Shown here in pieces: positions 1 through 9,061 of a stretch of DNA of 64,000 bases. The DNA is from Leptolyngbya sp. KIOST-1 (lineage in GTDB: Bacteria; Cyanobacteriota; Cyanobacteriia; Phormidesmidales; Phormidesmidaceae). The stretch covers positions 3,534,001 through 3,598,000 of the forward strand of contig NZ_JQFA01000002.1 of the NCBI RefSeq assembly GCF_000763385.1, read 5' to 3'. A program made the translations under genes and the position numbers. The stretch's first letter is position 1. Every line of letters starts with the position of its first letter. The notes under the pieces were generated by a model that saw only the letters and a program-made list of their open reading frames with translations, did not search any database and was not told the DNA's origin.

Positions 1-481
1 CGATCGCCCGGGTAATCGCCTGGCGAATCCACCAGTAGGCGTAGGTAGAGAACTTGTAGCCCTTGGTGGGGTCGAATTTCTCAACGCCGCGCTCCAGGCC
101 CAGGGTGCCCTCCTGAATCAGGTCGAGAAACTCTAGATTGCGCTTCTGGTACTTTTTGGCAATCGCCACCACCAGGCGCAGGTTTGCCTCAATCATTTTG
201 CGCTTGGCTCGCTCTCCCTGGCGCACGGTCTGCTTGAGCTGAGCTTCGCTCAGCCCGGCTGCCTCGGCCCACTCTGCCGGGCTGGGGTCGTGCCCCAGCG
301 ACTCAGTCAGGCTTTCCTTCTGCTCTAGCAGCGCCATGTAGGTCTGTACCTGCTTACCGAAGATGATTTCTTCTTCGTGGGTCAGCAGCGGCACCCGACC
401 GATCTCATGGAGGTAGGTTCTGACAGCGTCGGCACTGTAGAGGGGCTTGCTTTTCAACGTGCGAGTCTTTGTTTTAGCCAT
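1..481 (-). CDS. RNA polymerase sigma factor, RpoD/SigA family, group 2 (SigB/SigD-like), partial
   Basis: Partial gene: it starts at the ATG at 479-481 and runs off the left edge, so about 160 N-terminal residues are visible. The start has a short basic tail, then sigma region 1.2 ([21 protein letters not shown], about residues 18-38), a short linker, and region 2 with [37 protein letters not shown] and [19 protein letters not shown], which bind core polymerase and melt the -10 element. The short N-terminus lacks the long region 1.1 typical of principal SigA and fits cyanobacterial group 2 sigma factors used under stress or changing nutrients. Which paralogue this is cannot be decided without regions 3 and 4. 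Confidence 0.93.
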   Translation of the reverse strand, partial: MAKTKTRTLKSKPLYSADAVRTYLHEIGRVPLLTHEEEIIFGKQVQTYMALLEQKESLTESLGHDPSPAEWAEAAGLSEAQLKQTVRQGERAKRKMIEANLRLVVAIAKKYQKRNLEFLDLIQEGTLGLERGVEKFDPTKGYKFSTYAYWWIRQAITRAI

Positions 482-1676
482 AAAATTAACCTTTCCTCCA
501 CTGACAATGCGAATACGCCAAACTCGAAAACCAAAAACCTGAAACCCAAAAATGGAGCAATGCTGACTCGACAGAACGTATACTCAAAGCTTGAAAAGCG
601 CCTTGGTGCCAAAGATTGGGCTTAAAAGTCGAGCCCACGGTCTGGCTATCGGTTTCGGCAAAGAACAAGGAGGGACGTTGCGCTTGGGGGTTAGTGCCAG
701 ACTCACCACAATCTGCCGTCACAAGCTATCGTCCTATACTTTCCTGAGCCAACCCTGAAAGATCAGGATTAATTAAATTTAGTTTTCTGCATTGCACTAC
801 ATTCAAAACGAGTTAACCGGAGCAGGGGTTAACCAGGGCGAACCATTAACCAGGGCAGACCATGACTATGAACGTGTCAGCTCCTAATACCAATCCCCAA
901 CACCATCCCTGAGAGCGCCGACCGGGAATACCGGACGCTGGATCTGCCGTCACTAACTGAACAAATCCATCAGTCGCTGTAGCCAGCCTCCCACGGAAAA
1001 CACGAAGCCATTATGAGTTTGCTCCTTCAGAATATAACAACTTGCTGGTTGCGTAAAGTACTACAGGTGTAATCTGTTCTCGGATGGTCGGAGTCCTGGG
1101 TTACTGCCATAGCTGTGGCTATGGCTTAAGGTAGCCAACTCCTGCACCATGGTCTGCATCAGATGTGTCAGTTCCAGGAAAGTCCCTGTGGAGTGATTCC
1201 AACTAATCCCTACACAAGTCATAGTGACTGATTCGGGCGCTGGCTCCAAGGGGGCTTCCCCCCTGGGAAAACCGAACCTAGCCGTCTGGGCTGCGATCGC
1301 ACCGCTCCTGGTCAGCTAGATTAAAATCCCTCAACCTAAAGTTACATGGGCCATATCGCGGGGGTGTGTCGGCGGTATGGCAGCGCTATGGCAGCTTCGA
1401 AGCATACTACAACTCGCTACTGTGATCCCTACCTCTGGAGCTTTCCCTGGAGGGCGTGGCTTGCAGAGCAAGCCACGCCCTCGAACGATTTGAGTCAAAT
1501 CCAGTCCGAATTACAGCACCCCAAAGCTCAATAGAACGCAAAGGATTGGTATCAGCGCTAGCTTGGGGGGCTAGATCCCTGCTCATTATCTCGATGGCGA
1601 GGCGATTCCTCAAAACCCAGCCAAAAACCAAGTAAACTCAGTGAGATTATTTTTTCACCCATAGGCACAAACACCC
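482..1676. other. Long non-coding stretch between sigma factor and murI
   Basis: About 1.2 kb with no convincing gene on either strand. The short open frames here have no family resemblance and no good ribosome binding sites. It holds the divergent promoter region of the sigma gene, two near-tandem copies of TTAACCAGGGCRRACC around 829-862, a perfect 8-bp stem with 4-nt loop at 1106-1125, and a 14-bp perfect hairpin at 1450-1482. It may contain decayed sequence, but no parent gene could be recognised. Confidence 0.5.
1450..1482. repeat. Perfect 14-bp inverted repeat (hairpin)
   Basis: The arms GAGGGCGTGGCTTG (1450-1463) and CAAGCCACGCCCTC (1469-1482) are exact reverse complements around the 5-nt loop CAGAG. 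No T-tract follows, so this is not a classical intrinsic terminator. The CCACGCCC arm resembles an internal stretch of the MITE-like elements at 26.9 and 46.7 kb, so it could be a fragment of a related repeat. Confidence 0.6.
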
Positions 1677-2522
1677 ATGAACCAAGGGCTAGACCAGCGC
1701 CTGCTCACCACCCGCCCGGCTCCCATCGGTATCTTTGACAGCGGGGTGGGTGGGCTGACAGTGCTGCGAGAAATCTACCGCCAGCTGCCCAATGAGTCGG
1801 TGCTGTACTTTGGTGACACGGCGCGGCTGCCCTACGGATCGCGATCGCCGGAGGAAATCCTATACTTTGTGCGCCAGATTCTGACCTGGATGGCCAGCCG
1901 CAACGTCAAAATGGTGATGATGGCCTGCAATACCAGTTCGGCCCTGGCCCTTGACCAGGTGCAGGCAGAGTTTCCATTTCCGGTGCTGGGGCTCATTCGA
2001 CCGGGGGCGAAGGCGGCGGTGCGCCAGGGCAAGCGGATTGGCGTGATTGCCACCCAGGCTACTGTCAACAGCCGGGCATACACCAACGCTGTTCAAGAAA
2101 TTGCGCCAGACTGCCAGGTCTGGGAGGTTGGCTGCCCCCAATTTGTGCCTATTGTGGAGCAAAACCAAATTAAAACTCTCGAGGCTCGGCAAACCGCCGC
2201 CGCCTACCTGCGACCGCTGATGGCCGCTAACATCGACACGCTGGTCTACGGCTGCACCCACTACCCTCACCTGGCCCCAGTGCTGCAGAGTCTCCTGCCT
2301 AACTCCATGCAGTACGTCGACCCGGCCATTTCCATGGTGGCCGCTGCCGCCCAGGAACTCGACGCCCTAGGGCTGCGCAGCACGGTTCCGGCTTGGTCAA
2401 CGGAGTTTTACGTCAGTGGGTCAGCCACAGACTTCAAACGGCTGGCGGTGCAGTGGCTTGGACATCAACCCCAGGTGGGCCAGATTCGTCTGCCCGAACT
2501 AGCGCTTCGCCCCCAGGGGTGA
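1677..2522 (+). CDS. murI: Glutamate racemase
   Basis: Interconverts L- and D-glutamate, supplying the D-Glu of the peptidoglycan stem peptide in the cytoplasm. The 281 residues match the family length. Visible signatures are FDSGVGG (20-26, catalytic Asp/Ser loop), GDTARLPYG (46-54), MACNTSSA (82-89, first catalytic Cys at 84) and YGCTHYP (191-197, second catalytic Cys at 193). Both acid/base cysteines are present, so the enzyme should be active. It lies upstream of sds on the same strand, but with a gap of about 750 bp that argues for separate transcription. Confidence 0.96.
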   Translation: MNQGLDQRLLTTRPAPIGIFDSGVGGLTVLREIYRQLPNESVLYFGDTARLPYGSRSPEEILYFVRQILTWMASRNVKMVMMACNTSSALALDQVQAEFPFPVLGLIRPGAKAAVRQGKRIGVIATQATVNSRAYTNAVQEIAPDCQVWEVGCPQFVPIVEQNQIKTLEARQTAAAYLRPLMAANIDTLVYGCTHYPHLAPVLQSLLPNSMQYVDPAISMVAAAAQELDALGLRSTVPAWSTEFYVSGSATDFKRLAVQWLGHQPQVGQIRLPELALRPQG

Positions 2523-2558
2523 GCCAGGCTCAATTTAATCAATTTATGGGTATTTAAT

Positions 2559-2681
2559 TTATTGACTTTCGGTGCCGCGAGAGCTGACCGCGCGTTTGGC
2601 CAGCAGCAGCGCGCCGTAGACGACTAGCAGGTAAGCGATCGCCAGCAGGGGAATAACCCATAGGGAGGAAGCGTAAGTCAT
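2559..2681 (-). CDS. Small single-pass membrane protein (hypothetical)
   Basis: A 40-residue open frame from the ATG at 2681: one hydrophobic helix (WVIPLLAIAYLLVVYGALLLA, about residues 8-28) followed by a basic patch and a short polar tail. The layout is that of small cyanobacterial thylakoid or plasma-membrane proteins, but it does not match PsaM, PsbX, PsbY, PsbK or another small subunit I know. No clear Shine-Dalgarno precedes the ATG, and the frame stays open upstream to 2888 with sequence that looks non-coding. It lies convergent with the end of murI. It could be chance coding. Confidence 0.35.
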   Translation of the reverse strand: MTYASSLWVIPLLAIAYLLVVYGALLLAKRAVSSRGTESQ

Positions 2682-3276
2682 GATTCGGTATAGGTGTGCG
2701 GAGGAAATAGGTGGTCTGGTTTCTTTAGCCAGACGAGCTCCATTGAGAGCGCCCAAGAGGATGCCAGAATTGGGTCCTTCCTGTGCAGAAAGAACTGTGC
2801 TCGCCAAGTATTTCAGAGTGGAAATACCCACTCCTAAATGTGATAAAAACGACCCGACGTCTAGCAAACAGGTGGAAAAACCACCCAACGCCTAGATCAA
2901 CTCAAAGTGGTCAACAAGCAAAAACCTGGCTGGAAGCCCGCTAAAACTTGCCTGTTATCTTGAGAAATTCTTAATTTCAGTCTATCACGGGATTCCCGAG
3001 TCGGGCGGCCAATTTGAAGCCTGAGCCGGTATAAATTTAGGCCCTCCCTGGGGATGAGGATCAACGCTACCAAGATTTAGTCCAGCTGCCGCCGCGATCG
3101 CCCTAACGCCCAATCTAAAAGGGTTTTAGCCTCAACGCTAAACCTCTGCCAGGTCTGGGTTTGGGCTCAGTGGGAGCGTCAATGGCTCAGCTTTTGTCAA
3201 TACTGCCCCTGGGGTTGTCTTAGAATGGCGATAGAATATGTAAAAATTCGTAACTTTACCGCTCTTGCCGGGGTCC
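2682..3276. other. Intergenic region upstream of sds
   Basis: About 600 bp with no recognisable gene or RNA. It should contain the sds promoter. AT-rich patches such as TATAAATTTA near 3030 and ATAGAATATGTAAAAATTCG near 3231 are candidate -10/5'UTR sequence, but no boxes could be assigned with confidence. Confidence 0.4.
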
Positions 3277-4248
3277 ATGACTTCAGTAACTTCTCTTTTC
3301 GCGCCGGTTGAGTCCGACCTTGACCTGATGACCCAAAATCTAAAGGGGTTAATCGGGACCAGGCACCCCATTCTGTCGGCGGCGGCAGAACACCTGTTTG
3401 GGGCCGGGGGCAAGCGGTTGCGCCCCGCTATTGTGCTGTTGCTCTCCAAGGCCACCCTGCCGGGGCAAGAGATCACGGCCAAGCACCGACGCCTGGCCGA
3501 AATCACCGAAATGATCCATACCGCCAGCCTGGTTCACGACGATGTTGTCGATGAGGCCAGCCTGCGGCGGGGGGTGCCCACCGTGCACAGCAGCTTTGGC
3601 AATCGCATTGCGGTGCTGGCCGGAGACTTTTTGTTTGCCCAGGCCTCCTGGTACCTGGCCAACCTCGACAACCTGCGGGTGGTCAAGCTGCTCTCCAAGG
3701 TGATTATGGATCTGGCCGAGGGCGAGATTCAGCAGGGGCTGAACCGCTTCGACACCAGCCTTTCCATTGAGGCCTACCTGGACAAGAGCTATTTCAAGAC
3801 CGCCTCGCTGATGGCCAACAGCGCCAAGGCGGCCGGGGTGCTCAGCGACATGCCCGAAGCCGTGATTGAGCAGCTCTACGACTACGGTCGCCATCTGGGG
3901 CTGGCGTTTCAGGTCGTCGATGACATTCTCGACTTCACCAGTTCTGACGAGGTGCTGGGCAAGCCCGCCTGCTCTGACCTCAGGAGCGGCAATCTGACAG
4001 CGCCAGTGCTCTACGCCATGGTCGAGCACCCCTTTCTCACCACCTTGATCGAGCGGGAGTTTTCCGAGGCCGACGACTTTGACCAGGCGATCGATCTGGT
4101 GCATCGCAGCGACGGCATCGCCCGATCGCGGGAGTTGGCCTCCCACCATGCTCGCCAGGCGGCGGCCTGTCTGGAGCATCTGCCGCCCTCTGCGGCCGGG
4201 CAGGCCCTGCAAGATCTGACCAGCTACGTGCTGCGACGTATTTCCTAG
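3277..4248 (+). CDS. sds: Solanesyl diphosphate synthase (all-trans polyprenyl diphosphate synthase)
   Basis: Condenses isopentenyl diphosphate onto allylic primers to build the C45 side chain of plastoquinone. The start is the ATG at 3277, giving 323 residues that open with MTSVTSLFAPVE, as in cyanobacterial homologues; an in-frame TTG 12 bp upstream is less likely. Visible features are GGKRLRP (44-50), the first aspartate-rich motif HDDVVDEAS (87-95) and the second FQVVDDILDF (211-220), both needed for Mg-diphosphate binding. GKP and a basic SDLRSGN segment follow. The next gene starts 9 bp after the stop, so the two are probably co-transcribed. Confidence 0.93.
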   Translation: MTSVTSLFAPVESDLDLMTQNLKGLIGTRHPILSAAAEHLFGAGGKRLRPAIVLLLSKATLPGQEITAKHRRLAEITEMIHTASLVHDDVVDEASLRRGVPTVHSSFGNRIAVLAGDFLFAQASWYLANLDNLRVVKLLSKVIMDLAEGEIQQGLNRFDTSLSIEAYLDKSYFKTASLMANSAKAAGVLSDMPEAVIEQLYDYGRHLGLAFQVVDDILDFTSSDEVLGKPACSDLRSGNLTAPVLYAMVEHPFLTTLIEREFSEADDFDQAIDLVHRSDGIARSRELASHHARQAAACLEHLPPSAAGQALQDLTSYVLRRIS

Positions 4249-4257
4249 GGACTGGCG

Positions 4258-4728
4258 ATGGGGGTTGAAATTGAGCGCAAATTTTTAGTGGTGGGGGACG
4301 GCTGGCGCGGCCTGGCCCAGGGCGAGGTGATGCGGCAGGGCTACATCCCCACCCAGGATGCCCGTACGGTGAGAGTGCGACGGGCGGGCGATCGCGCCTA
4401 TCTCACTCTTAAAGGCCCGGCCGTTGGTCTAGTGCGACCTGAGTTTGAGTACCCTATTCCCGTGGAGGACGCTGAGAGCATTCTGGCGACCCTCTGCACC
4501 CCGCCTCTGGTCGAGAAAACCCGCTACCGCCTGCCCCTGGGCGCGGTGGTGTGGGAAATAGACGAGTTCTGGGGCGACAACCAGGGGCTGATCGTGGCCG
4601 AAGTGGAGTTGAATAGCCCCGATCAGCCAGTCGATCTGCCAGAGTGGATTGGGGCCGAGGTTACCGCTGACCCCCGCTACCAGAACTCCAATTTGGCCCG
4701 CCGTCCGTTTTTAACCTGGGCCCATTAA
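4258..4728 (+). CDS. CYTH domain protein (inorganic triphosphatase-like)
   Basis: A 156-residue CYTH/triphosphate tunnel protein. The signature EIERKFLV (ExExK, residues 4-11) opens the tunnel, and further basic and acidic strands follow (VRVRRAGDRAYLTLKG, KTRYRLP, WEIDEFWGDNQGLIVAEVEL). Characterised bacterial relatives hydrolyse inorganic tripolyphosphate with a divalent metal, so that activity is likely but inferred. It sits 9 bp behind sds and is probably co-transcribed. A role in polyphosphate or nucleotide metabolism is a guess from the family. Confidence 0.88.
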   Translation: MGVEIERKFLVVGDGWRGLAQGEVMRQGYIPTQDARTVRVRRAGDRAYLTLKGPAVGLVRPEFEYPIPVEDAESILATLCTPPLVEKTRYRLPLGAVVWEIDEFWGDNQGLIVAEVELNSPDQPVDLPEWIGAEVTADPRYQNSNLARRPFLTWAH

Positions 4729-4741
4729 ACCGACTGGCTGT

Positions 4742-5950
4742 TTAAGACGAATACTGCCGTCCTCGCCACTGGGTCGGTCGCCTCAGGGAAGACAGGCCAA
4801 TGCGGACCACAGCGGCTGGATCAGCCAGGGGAGACAGCCAAAACGCCCAGGCTCCGGGCGCTGCTTTGAGGTCGTAGGCAGAGGCGATCGCCGCCTGCAT
4901 ACCCACCCGCACCGCCACCAGCCCCAGGTTGAGTCCCCACAGCAGCCGCAGCGGCAGCGACCAGCTCCCCGGCCAGAGCTGCTGCACCAGCCACAGCCCC
5001 GGCACCAGCAGCCAGGGCAGACCCTGCACCAGCGCCAAAAACGCCAGATCCCACCAGACCTGAGCCCGACTGGCAGCGTCTTTGAGGTCGAGGGAGCGGC
5101 CCCACTCCCGCCAGGTTTCGGCCATGCCGTCATACATGCGGACCTTAAGCAGGCGGCTGCCGTCCCAAAATCCCACCCTGGCTCCCAGGGCCGCCGCATG
5201 GCGGGCCAGGGTGACGTCGTCGCAAAACGAAGCTGAGGCCGAGCGGTAGCCGTCCAGCTGCTCCAGCAGCGATCGCCGCACCATAAAGCACTGGCCATTG
5301 GCCATCACGCGCTGGGGCGAACCGCTGGGGCTCCCCGCCGGCCCAAATCGATACACCAGGGTAATCAGGAGCGCGGGCTGGAGCCAGCACTCGCCAGGGT
5401 GCTTGAGAATGAACCGGGGTGCCAAGGACACCAGGTCATAGCCTTCAGCGGTCATGGCCTGGGCCAGGGCCGCGACCAGACCCGGCTGCGGCTGAGTGTC
5501 GGCATCAATGCCCAACACCCAGGTGCTGGCGGCGGCGGTATGGCGAAAACCGTAGTCCAGTGCCCAGGGGCGACCCACCCACCCCTGGGGCAGGGGGTCG
5601 TCCTCCAGCAACCGCAGCCGTGGATCGTAGGACTGGTAGTCGTTGACCAGGGCCTGGGTGCCATCGGTGGAGCGGCTGTCTACAACTAGCACTTCCCGCA
5701 GCTCATAGCTCTGGCGCCCCAGCCCCTCCAGGCAGGGGCGCAAACGACTGGCCTCGTTAAGAGTGGGTACCACGACCGATACACTGCCTAACTGGTCGAG
5801 AGTGGGCGCAGCTGGGGTCAGGGGAGAGCGCCGGAAAGGTCCCTGCATCAGCCGCGACAGCAGTACCGCCACCATTGGCACCTGCACCGCAAAAACCAAC
5901 ACCGCCACAGCACTCAACCAGGGAAATGAGACGGCTACGTCAGCGGGCAA
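4742..5950 (-). CDS. cruG: Carotenoid 2'-O-glycosyltransferase CruG (GT family 2)
   Basis: A 402-residue membrane-associated family 2 glycosyltransferase. A TM segment (about 8-30) is followed by the GT-A fold with VVVPTLNEASRLRPCL (58-73), VVDSRSTDGT, the metal-binding DAD in VLGIDADTQPQPG, and MANGQCFMVRR. C-terminal hydrophobic helices follow. It lies 77 bp downstream of a CruF-type hydratase on the same strand; this pairing is the known cyanobacterial arrangement in which CruF hydrates the psi end and CruG adds the sugar at 2'-OH to make myxol glycosides. Function is assigned from family plus neighbour; the sugar donor cannot be read from the sequence. Confidence 0.85.
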   Translation of the reverse strand: MPADVAVSFPWLSAVAVLVFAVQVPMVAVLLSRLMQGPFRRSPLTPAAPTLDQLGSVSVVVPTLNEASRLRPCLEGLGRQSYELREVLVVDSRSTDGTQALVNDYQSYDPRLRLLEDDPLPQGWVGRPWALDYGFRHTAAASTWVLGIDADTQPQPGLVAALAQAMTAEGYDLVSLAPRFILKHPGECWLQPALLITLVYRFGPAGSPSGSPQRVMANGQCFMVRRSLLEQLDGYRSASASFCDDVTLARHAAALGARVGFWDGSRLLKVRMYDGMAETWREWGRSLDLKDAASRAQVWWDLAFLALVQGLPWLLVPGLWLVQQLWPGSWSLPLRLLWGLNLGLVAVRVGMQAAIASAYDLKAAPGAWAFWLSPLADPAAVVRIGLSSLRRPTQWRGRQYSS

Positions 5951-6027
5951 GGGAACACCTCAAAAAAACAGCAGCAGAGGACAGGAGCGGCGGGCTGAAT
6001 CGGCAGCGCTCAGTCCAGGGGCAGAGC

Positions 6028-6951
6028 CTATTTGAGGACCACCTTGGCTGCGTTGACCGGAGCCTCAATCACCGTAGCCGATTGAGCTGTAGCTGCCAGA
6101 GACTCCTGGGCTGTAGCCCGCCAGCAGAGCACAGCAGGCAGGGCCCCGGTCAAAATACCCAGGGCGATGGGAACGTAAAACCCAGCGGCCAGGCTCATTA
6201 CCAGGGCAAAGCCGAAGTTGGCCAGGTAAACCACCAGGGGCAGGGTGAGCTGCGTCTGATCTAGCTCAGGGGAAAACTTGAAGGCTTTCCAGAGGCCTAG
6301 GGCCACCCCCATGAACACCACCCCGGTGCCTAGCCAGCCGGCAAAATTCTGGTAAGGCATGCCAAAGAACGCACCGGGCTGATGCCAGTACCAGAAGGGC
6401 AGCGCGGTCTGGCTCATGGCTGGGTCGAGGACAAAATCCCAGGAGGTCAGCAGAACAGAGCCCAGCGGCACCGCCGCCAGCGATCGCACCCAGCCGTAGC
6501 GACCAGACCCGCCGCCAGCGGCCAACCCACTACGGGCCAGTAGAAAGGACGCCAAACCCAGGTAAAACCAAGACAGGGGAATCGTAAATGGGACCAGCCC
6601 AGCCACCTTGTATCCCAACCCATTTAGGTAGGTGTAGTGGCCAAAGGGAAAGCCTGTACTGGTGCCCAGCAGCTCGCTGCTGACAGAGATGCCAATGGCT
6701 GCGATCGCAAAGGTTAGCAGACTGCCCAACCCCAGGGTGCGATAGGCATACAGAGCTACCGCCAGGGTACCTAGCAGGATGTACCCCACTCCGCCTCCGG
6801 CCATGCTCCACTGAAACAGGGTTTGCCCGGCAGGCAAGTATTCTAGGATGCCAGGGTGGGGTACCACCCACAGTAACCCTGCCAGGCCAAAGGCCATAGC
6901 CACGATGTGACCGTAAAGGCAAAATCGCTCGATGGCTAAAAGATTTCTCAT
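6028..6951 (-). CDS. cruF: Gamma-carotene 1'-hydroxylase / carotenoid 1,2-hydratase CruF
   Basis: A 307-residue polytopic membrane protein of the DUF422 carotenoid-biosynthesis family, with about seven hydrophobic helices. Conserved-looking patches include SSELLGTSTGFPFGHYTY (110-127), TIPLSWFYLGLA and SWDFVLDPAMSQ (about 176-187), whose acidic and aromatic residues are typical of the family. It adds water to the acyclic end of gamma-carotene in the pathway to myxoxanthophyll, the glycosylated carotenoid of cyanobacterial outer and thylakoid membranes. It is first in a two-gene minus-strand unit with cruG. Confidence 0.88.
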   Translation of the reverse strand: MRNLLAIERFCLYGHIVAMAFGLAGLLWVVPHPGILEYLPAGQTLFQWSMAGGGVGYILLGTLAVALYAYRTLGLGSLLTFAIAAIGISVSSELLGTSTGFPFGHYTYLNGLGYKVAGLVPFTIPLSWFYLGLASFLLARSGLAAGGGSGRYGWVRSLAAVPLGSVLLTSWDFVLDPAMSQTALPFWYWHQPGAFFGMPYQNFAGWLGTGVVFMGVALGLWKAFKFSPELDQTQLTLPLVVYLANFGFALVMSLAAGFYVPIALGILTGALPAVLCWRATAQESLAATAQSATVIEAPVNAAKVVLK

Positions 6952-7127
6952 AGTTTGTCCCAGATACCGATTGTTGACCTGTTCAACTCAGCCTCAGGCT
7001 GTGTGGAGTCTTTCGCCCGCTGCCAATGCTGTGCGTAATCACTGATTACTATAGTTGTAATCGTCGCTTAAATCATAAGTTTTGTAAACGAGCTGCGGGC
7101 GGCTCTGGATAAATTGGGGTCGGGGTC

Positions 7128-7219
7128 ATTCTGGGCCAGAGTTTCGGGGCCAGAGTTTTGGGGCCAAAGTTTCGGGGCCAGAGTTTTGGGGCCAGGGTTT
7201 TGGGGCCAGGGTTTTGGCC
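7128..7219. repeat. 14-bp tandem repeat, about 6.5 units
   Basis: Five complete units of GTTTYGGGGCCARR run head-to-tail (7141-7154, 7155-7168, 7169-7182, 7183-7196, 7197-7210). A diverged partial unit precedes them (7128-7140) and GTTTTGGCC follows (7211-7219). Units alternate C and T at position 5 in the left half. A 14-bp period is not a codon multiple, and it lies in the gap between the divergent cruF and the GNAT gene, so it is non-coding. The copy number is likely to vary between strains. Confidence 0.9.
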
Positions 7220-7346
7220 AAAAAATTCTTCCTTTAACAGCTGAGCAATCCAGGCAAGGCTTAGCCCTCGGATTGCCAGTGCCTCGGTGTGGAAACCAGG
7301 AAAATCGGCTAGGATGACGGCATACAGGTCAGATCTTTGAGATCCT

Positions 7347-8570
7347 ATGGCACCGATGATCACCCCCGGCCCAACCCTGACGGTTAGGCCACTGCAATAC
7401 CGCGATTTAGACGACCTCAAGCAGTGGCAGCCAGAGGATCTGGAGGCCGGGGGCGATCGCGCCGTCGCAGACGCTATGGTGGCCTGGCTAGAGCATCAGC
7501 GCCGCTGGTACGGTCCGCTCAAGGTGCTGAGTTGGCTGCCCCGCTCCGTGCCGCAACAGCGTCAGACCACGTTCGTGGCGGAGCGCCAGAAAAGTCTGGT
7601 GGGATTGATTCAGGTATCGCCGTTTAACCAGACCCGCAGCACCTGGCGCGTCGATCGAGTGGCGGTTAACCGGCGGGCCCTGGCCGATACCGATGCCCCC
7701 GATACTTCCGGCTACATGGATGTGGGTTCGCGGCTGCTGCGCCACTGCTTTGAGGTGGTGTGGGAGGCCAGAACCTGGATGATCGAAGCCGATGTCAGCC
7801 ACAAATCGGCCCTAGCCCTCTATCGGTTTAACGGATTTCAGCCCCTGGCCCAGGTGACCTACTGGGCTCTGCCGCCCGAGCAAATCGAGGTCCTGGCCGA
7901 GCGCGAACCCGACCTGCCCAACCTCCTGCCCATCAGCAACGCCGACGCCCAGCTGCTCTACCAGCTTGATACGGCCTCCATGCCGCCCCTGGTACGCCAG
8001 GTGTTTGACCACCAGATCCAGGATTTTAAGACCGGATTGCTCGGTACCGCCGCTGCCACCACCGATCGCCTGGTCAACCAGGTCGAAATCGTCAGTTCCT
8101 ACGTGTTTGAGCAGCAGCGCAAAGCTGCCATCGGGCAGTTCAGGCTGGCTATCTCGCGAGACGGCAAGCAGGCCCACGAGGCGGACCTGACCGTGCATCC
8201 GGCTTACACCTGGCTCTACCCAGAACTGATGACGCAGATGGCTAAAATCCTTCAGCCATTCCCTGCCCAGTCCCTGCGCTTGACGTCCCTGGACTACCAG
8301 CCCGAGCGCGAGGCCTGCTTCACCCAGATTCAGGCCGTCCCCGACTCCCACGCCCTGCTGATGTCGCGATCGGTGTGGCACAAAGTGCGCGAAGCGCGCC
8401 ACCTGTCCCTGGAGGGGCTACAGCTCTCTGACGTGCTGACCGGACTTCAGCCCGCTGGCAAACCGATTCCCGGACGGATGACCTGGTCGGCGGAGCGGTG
8501 GCACGCGCTACTGGGTCCGCAAACCTCTGAGGGTCACCGCGATGCCCCGGCCCCTGAGGGCGATCGCTAG
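7347..8570 (+). CDS. GNAT-family N-acetyltransferase domain protein
   Basis: A 407-residue protein whose first half is a GNAT acetyltransferase fold: TLTVRPLQYRDLDDLKQW at the start, TTFVAERQKSLVGLIQVSPF in the beta core, VGSRLLRHCFEVVWEARTWMIEADVSHKSALALYRFNGF around the acetyl-CoA pocket. The second half (about 190-400) is a less familiar conserved extension. The substrate is unknown. Its TAG stop is immediately followed by the GTG start of ruvX, so the two are translationally linked, an order I associate with other cyanobacteria. An in-frame ATG lies 9 bp downstream of the chosen start. Confidence 0.82.
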   Translation: MAPMITPGPTLTVRPLQYRDLDDLKQWQPEDLEAGGDRAVADAMVAWLEHQRRWYGPLKVLSWLPRSVPQQRQTTFVAERQKSLVGLIQVSPFNQTRSTWRVDRVAVNRRALADTDAPDTSGYMDVGSRLLRHCFEVVWEARTWMIEADVSHKSALALYRFNGFQPLAQVTYWALPPEQIEVLAEREPDLPNLLPISNADAQLLYQLDTASMPPLVRQVFDHQIQDFKTGLLGTAAATTDRLVNQVEIVSSYVFEQQRKAAIGQFRLAISRDGKQAHEADLTVHPAYTWLYPELMTQMAKILQPFPAQSLRLTSLDYQPEREACFTQIQAVPDSHALLMSRSVWHKVREARHLSLEGLQLSDVLTGLQPAGKPIPGRMTWSAERWHALLGPQTSEGHRDAPAPEGDR

Positions 8571-9020
8571 GTGTCTGCGATCGATGGCCACACCCCAGTG
8601 ACCCTCTCCGCCCTGGGGCTGGATATTGGTCGCAGACGGATTGGCGTGGCGGGCTGCGACGGCACGGGCCTGATCGCCACGGGGCTTACGACCCTCTACC
8701 GGCGATCCTTCGCCGAGTTGATCGCCGATATTCGGCAGATTGTCCAGGAGCGGCGGGTGCAGACCCTGGTTGTGGGCCTGCCGCTCACAATGGATGGGGA
8801 AGAAGGCGCTCAGGCTCGTCAGGTGCGGAGGCTGGCCGGGGGCCTGGCCCAGGCGCTGAACCTGCCCGTGGTCTATGTAGATGAACGGTTGAGCTCGGTG
8901 GAAGCCGAGCAGCTGATGCGATCTGCAGGTCAGTCCATCGCTCAGGAAAAAGCGCTGATCGACCGCAAAGCGGCCGCCATTATTTTGCAGCGCTGGCTAG
9001 ACGAGCGCCGCTCTTCGTAA
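8571..9020 (+). CDS. ruvX: Holliday junction resolvase-like / pre-16S rRNA nuclease RuvX (YqgF)
   Basis: A 149-residue RNase H-fold protein read from GTG at 8571 directly after the upstream stop codon. Conserved acidic and structural motifs are LGLDIGRRRIGVA (16-28), TLVVGLPLTMDG, VVYVDERLSSVEAE and DRKAAAIILQRWLD. The family matures the 5' end of 16S rRNA in E. coli and was also proposed to resolve Holliday junctions. No ATG in the frame gives the conserved N-terminus, which supports the GTG start. Confidence 0.92.
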   Translation: MSAIDGHTPVTLSALGLDIGRRRIGVAGCDGTGLIATGLTTLYRRSFAELIADIRQIVQERRVQTLVVGLPLTMDGEEGAQARQVRRLAGGLAQALNLPVVYVDERLSSVEAEQLMRSAGQSIAQEKALIDRKAAAIILQRWLDERRSS

Positions 9021-9061
9021 ATAGACGTAACAGGATGGGATATTCTGATAACACCGTCCGT

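Noticed and set aside
377-722. Short open frames on both strands over the 5' end of the sigma gene and its upstream region
   Set aside because: They overlap the sigma gene or have no family resemblance or ribosome binding site.
862-912. Sixteen-codon frame (MTMNVSAPNTNPQHHP) as a leader peptide
   Set aside because: No downstream gene or attenuator structure supports it.
3349-4212. Long antisense open frame across sds
   Set aside because: Shadow of a clear gene; composition (Gly/Gln/His/Val-rich) is typical of reverse-strand frames in GC-rich DNA.
7073-7420. Minus-strand frame with repeated PKTLAPKLWPR peptide
   Set aside because: The peptide repeat is just the translation of the 14-bp DNA repeat, and the frame overlaps the GNAT start.
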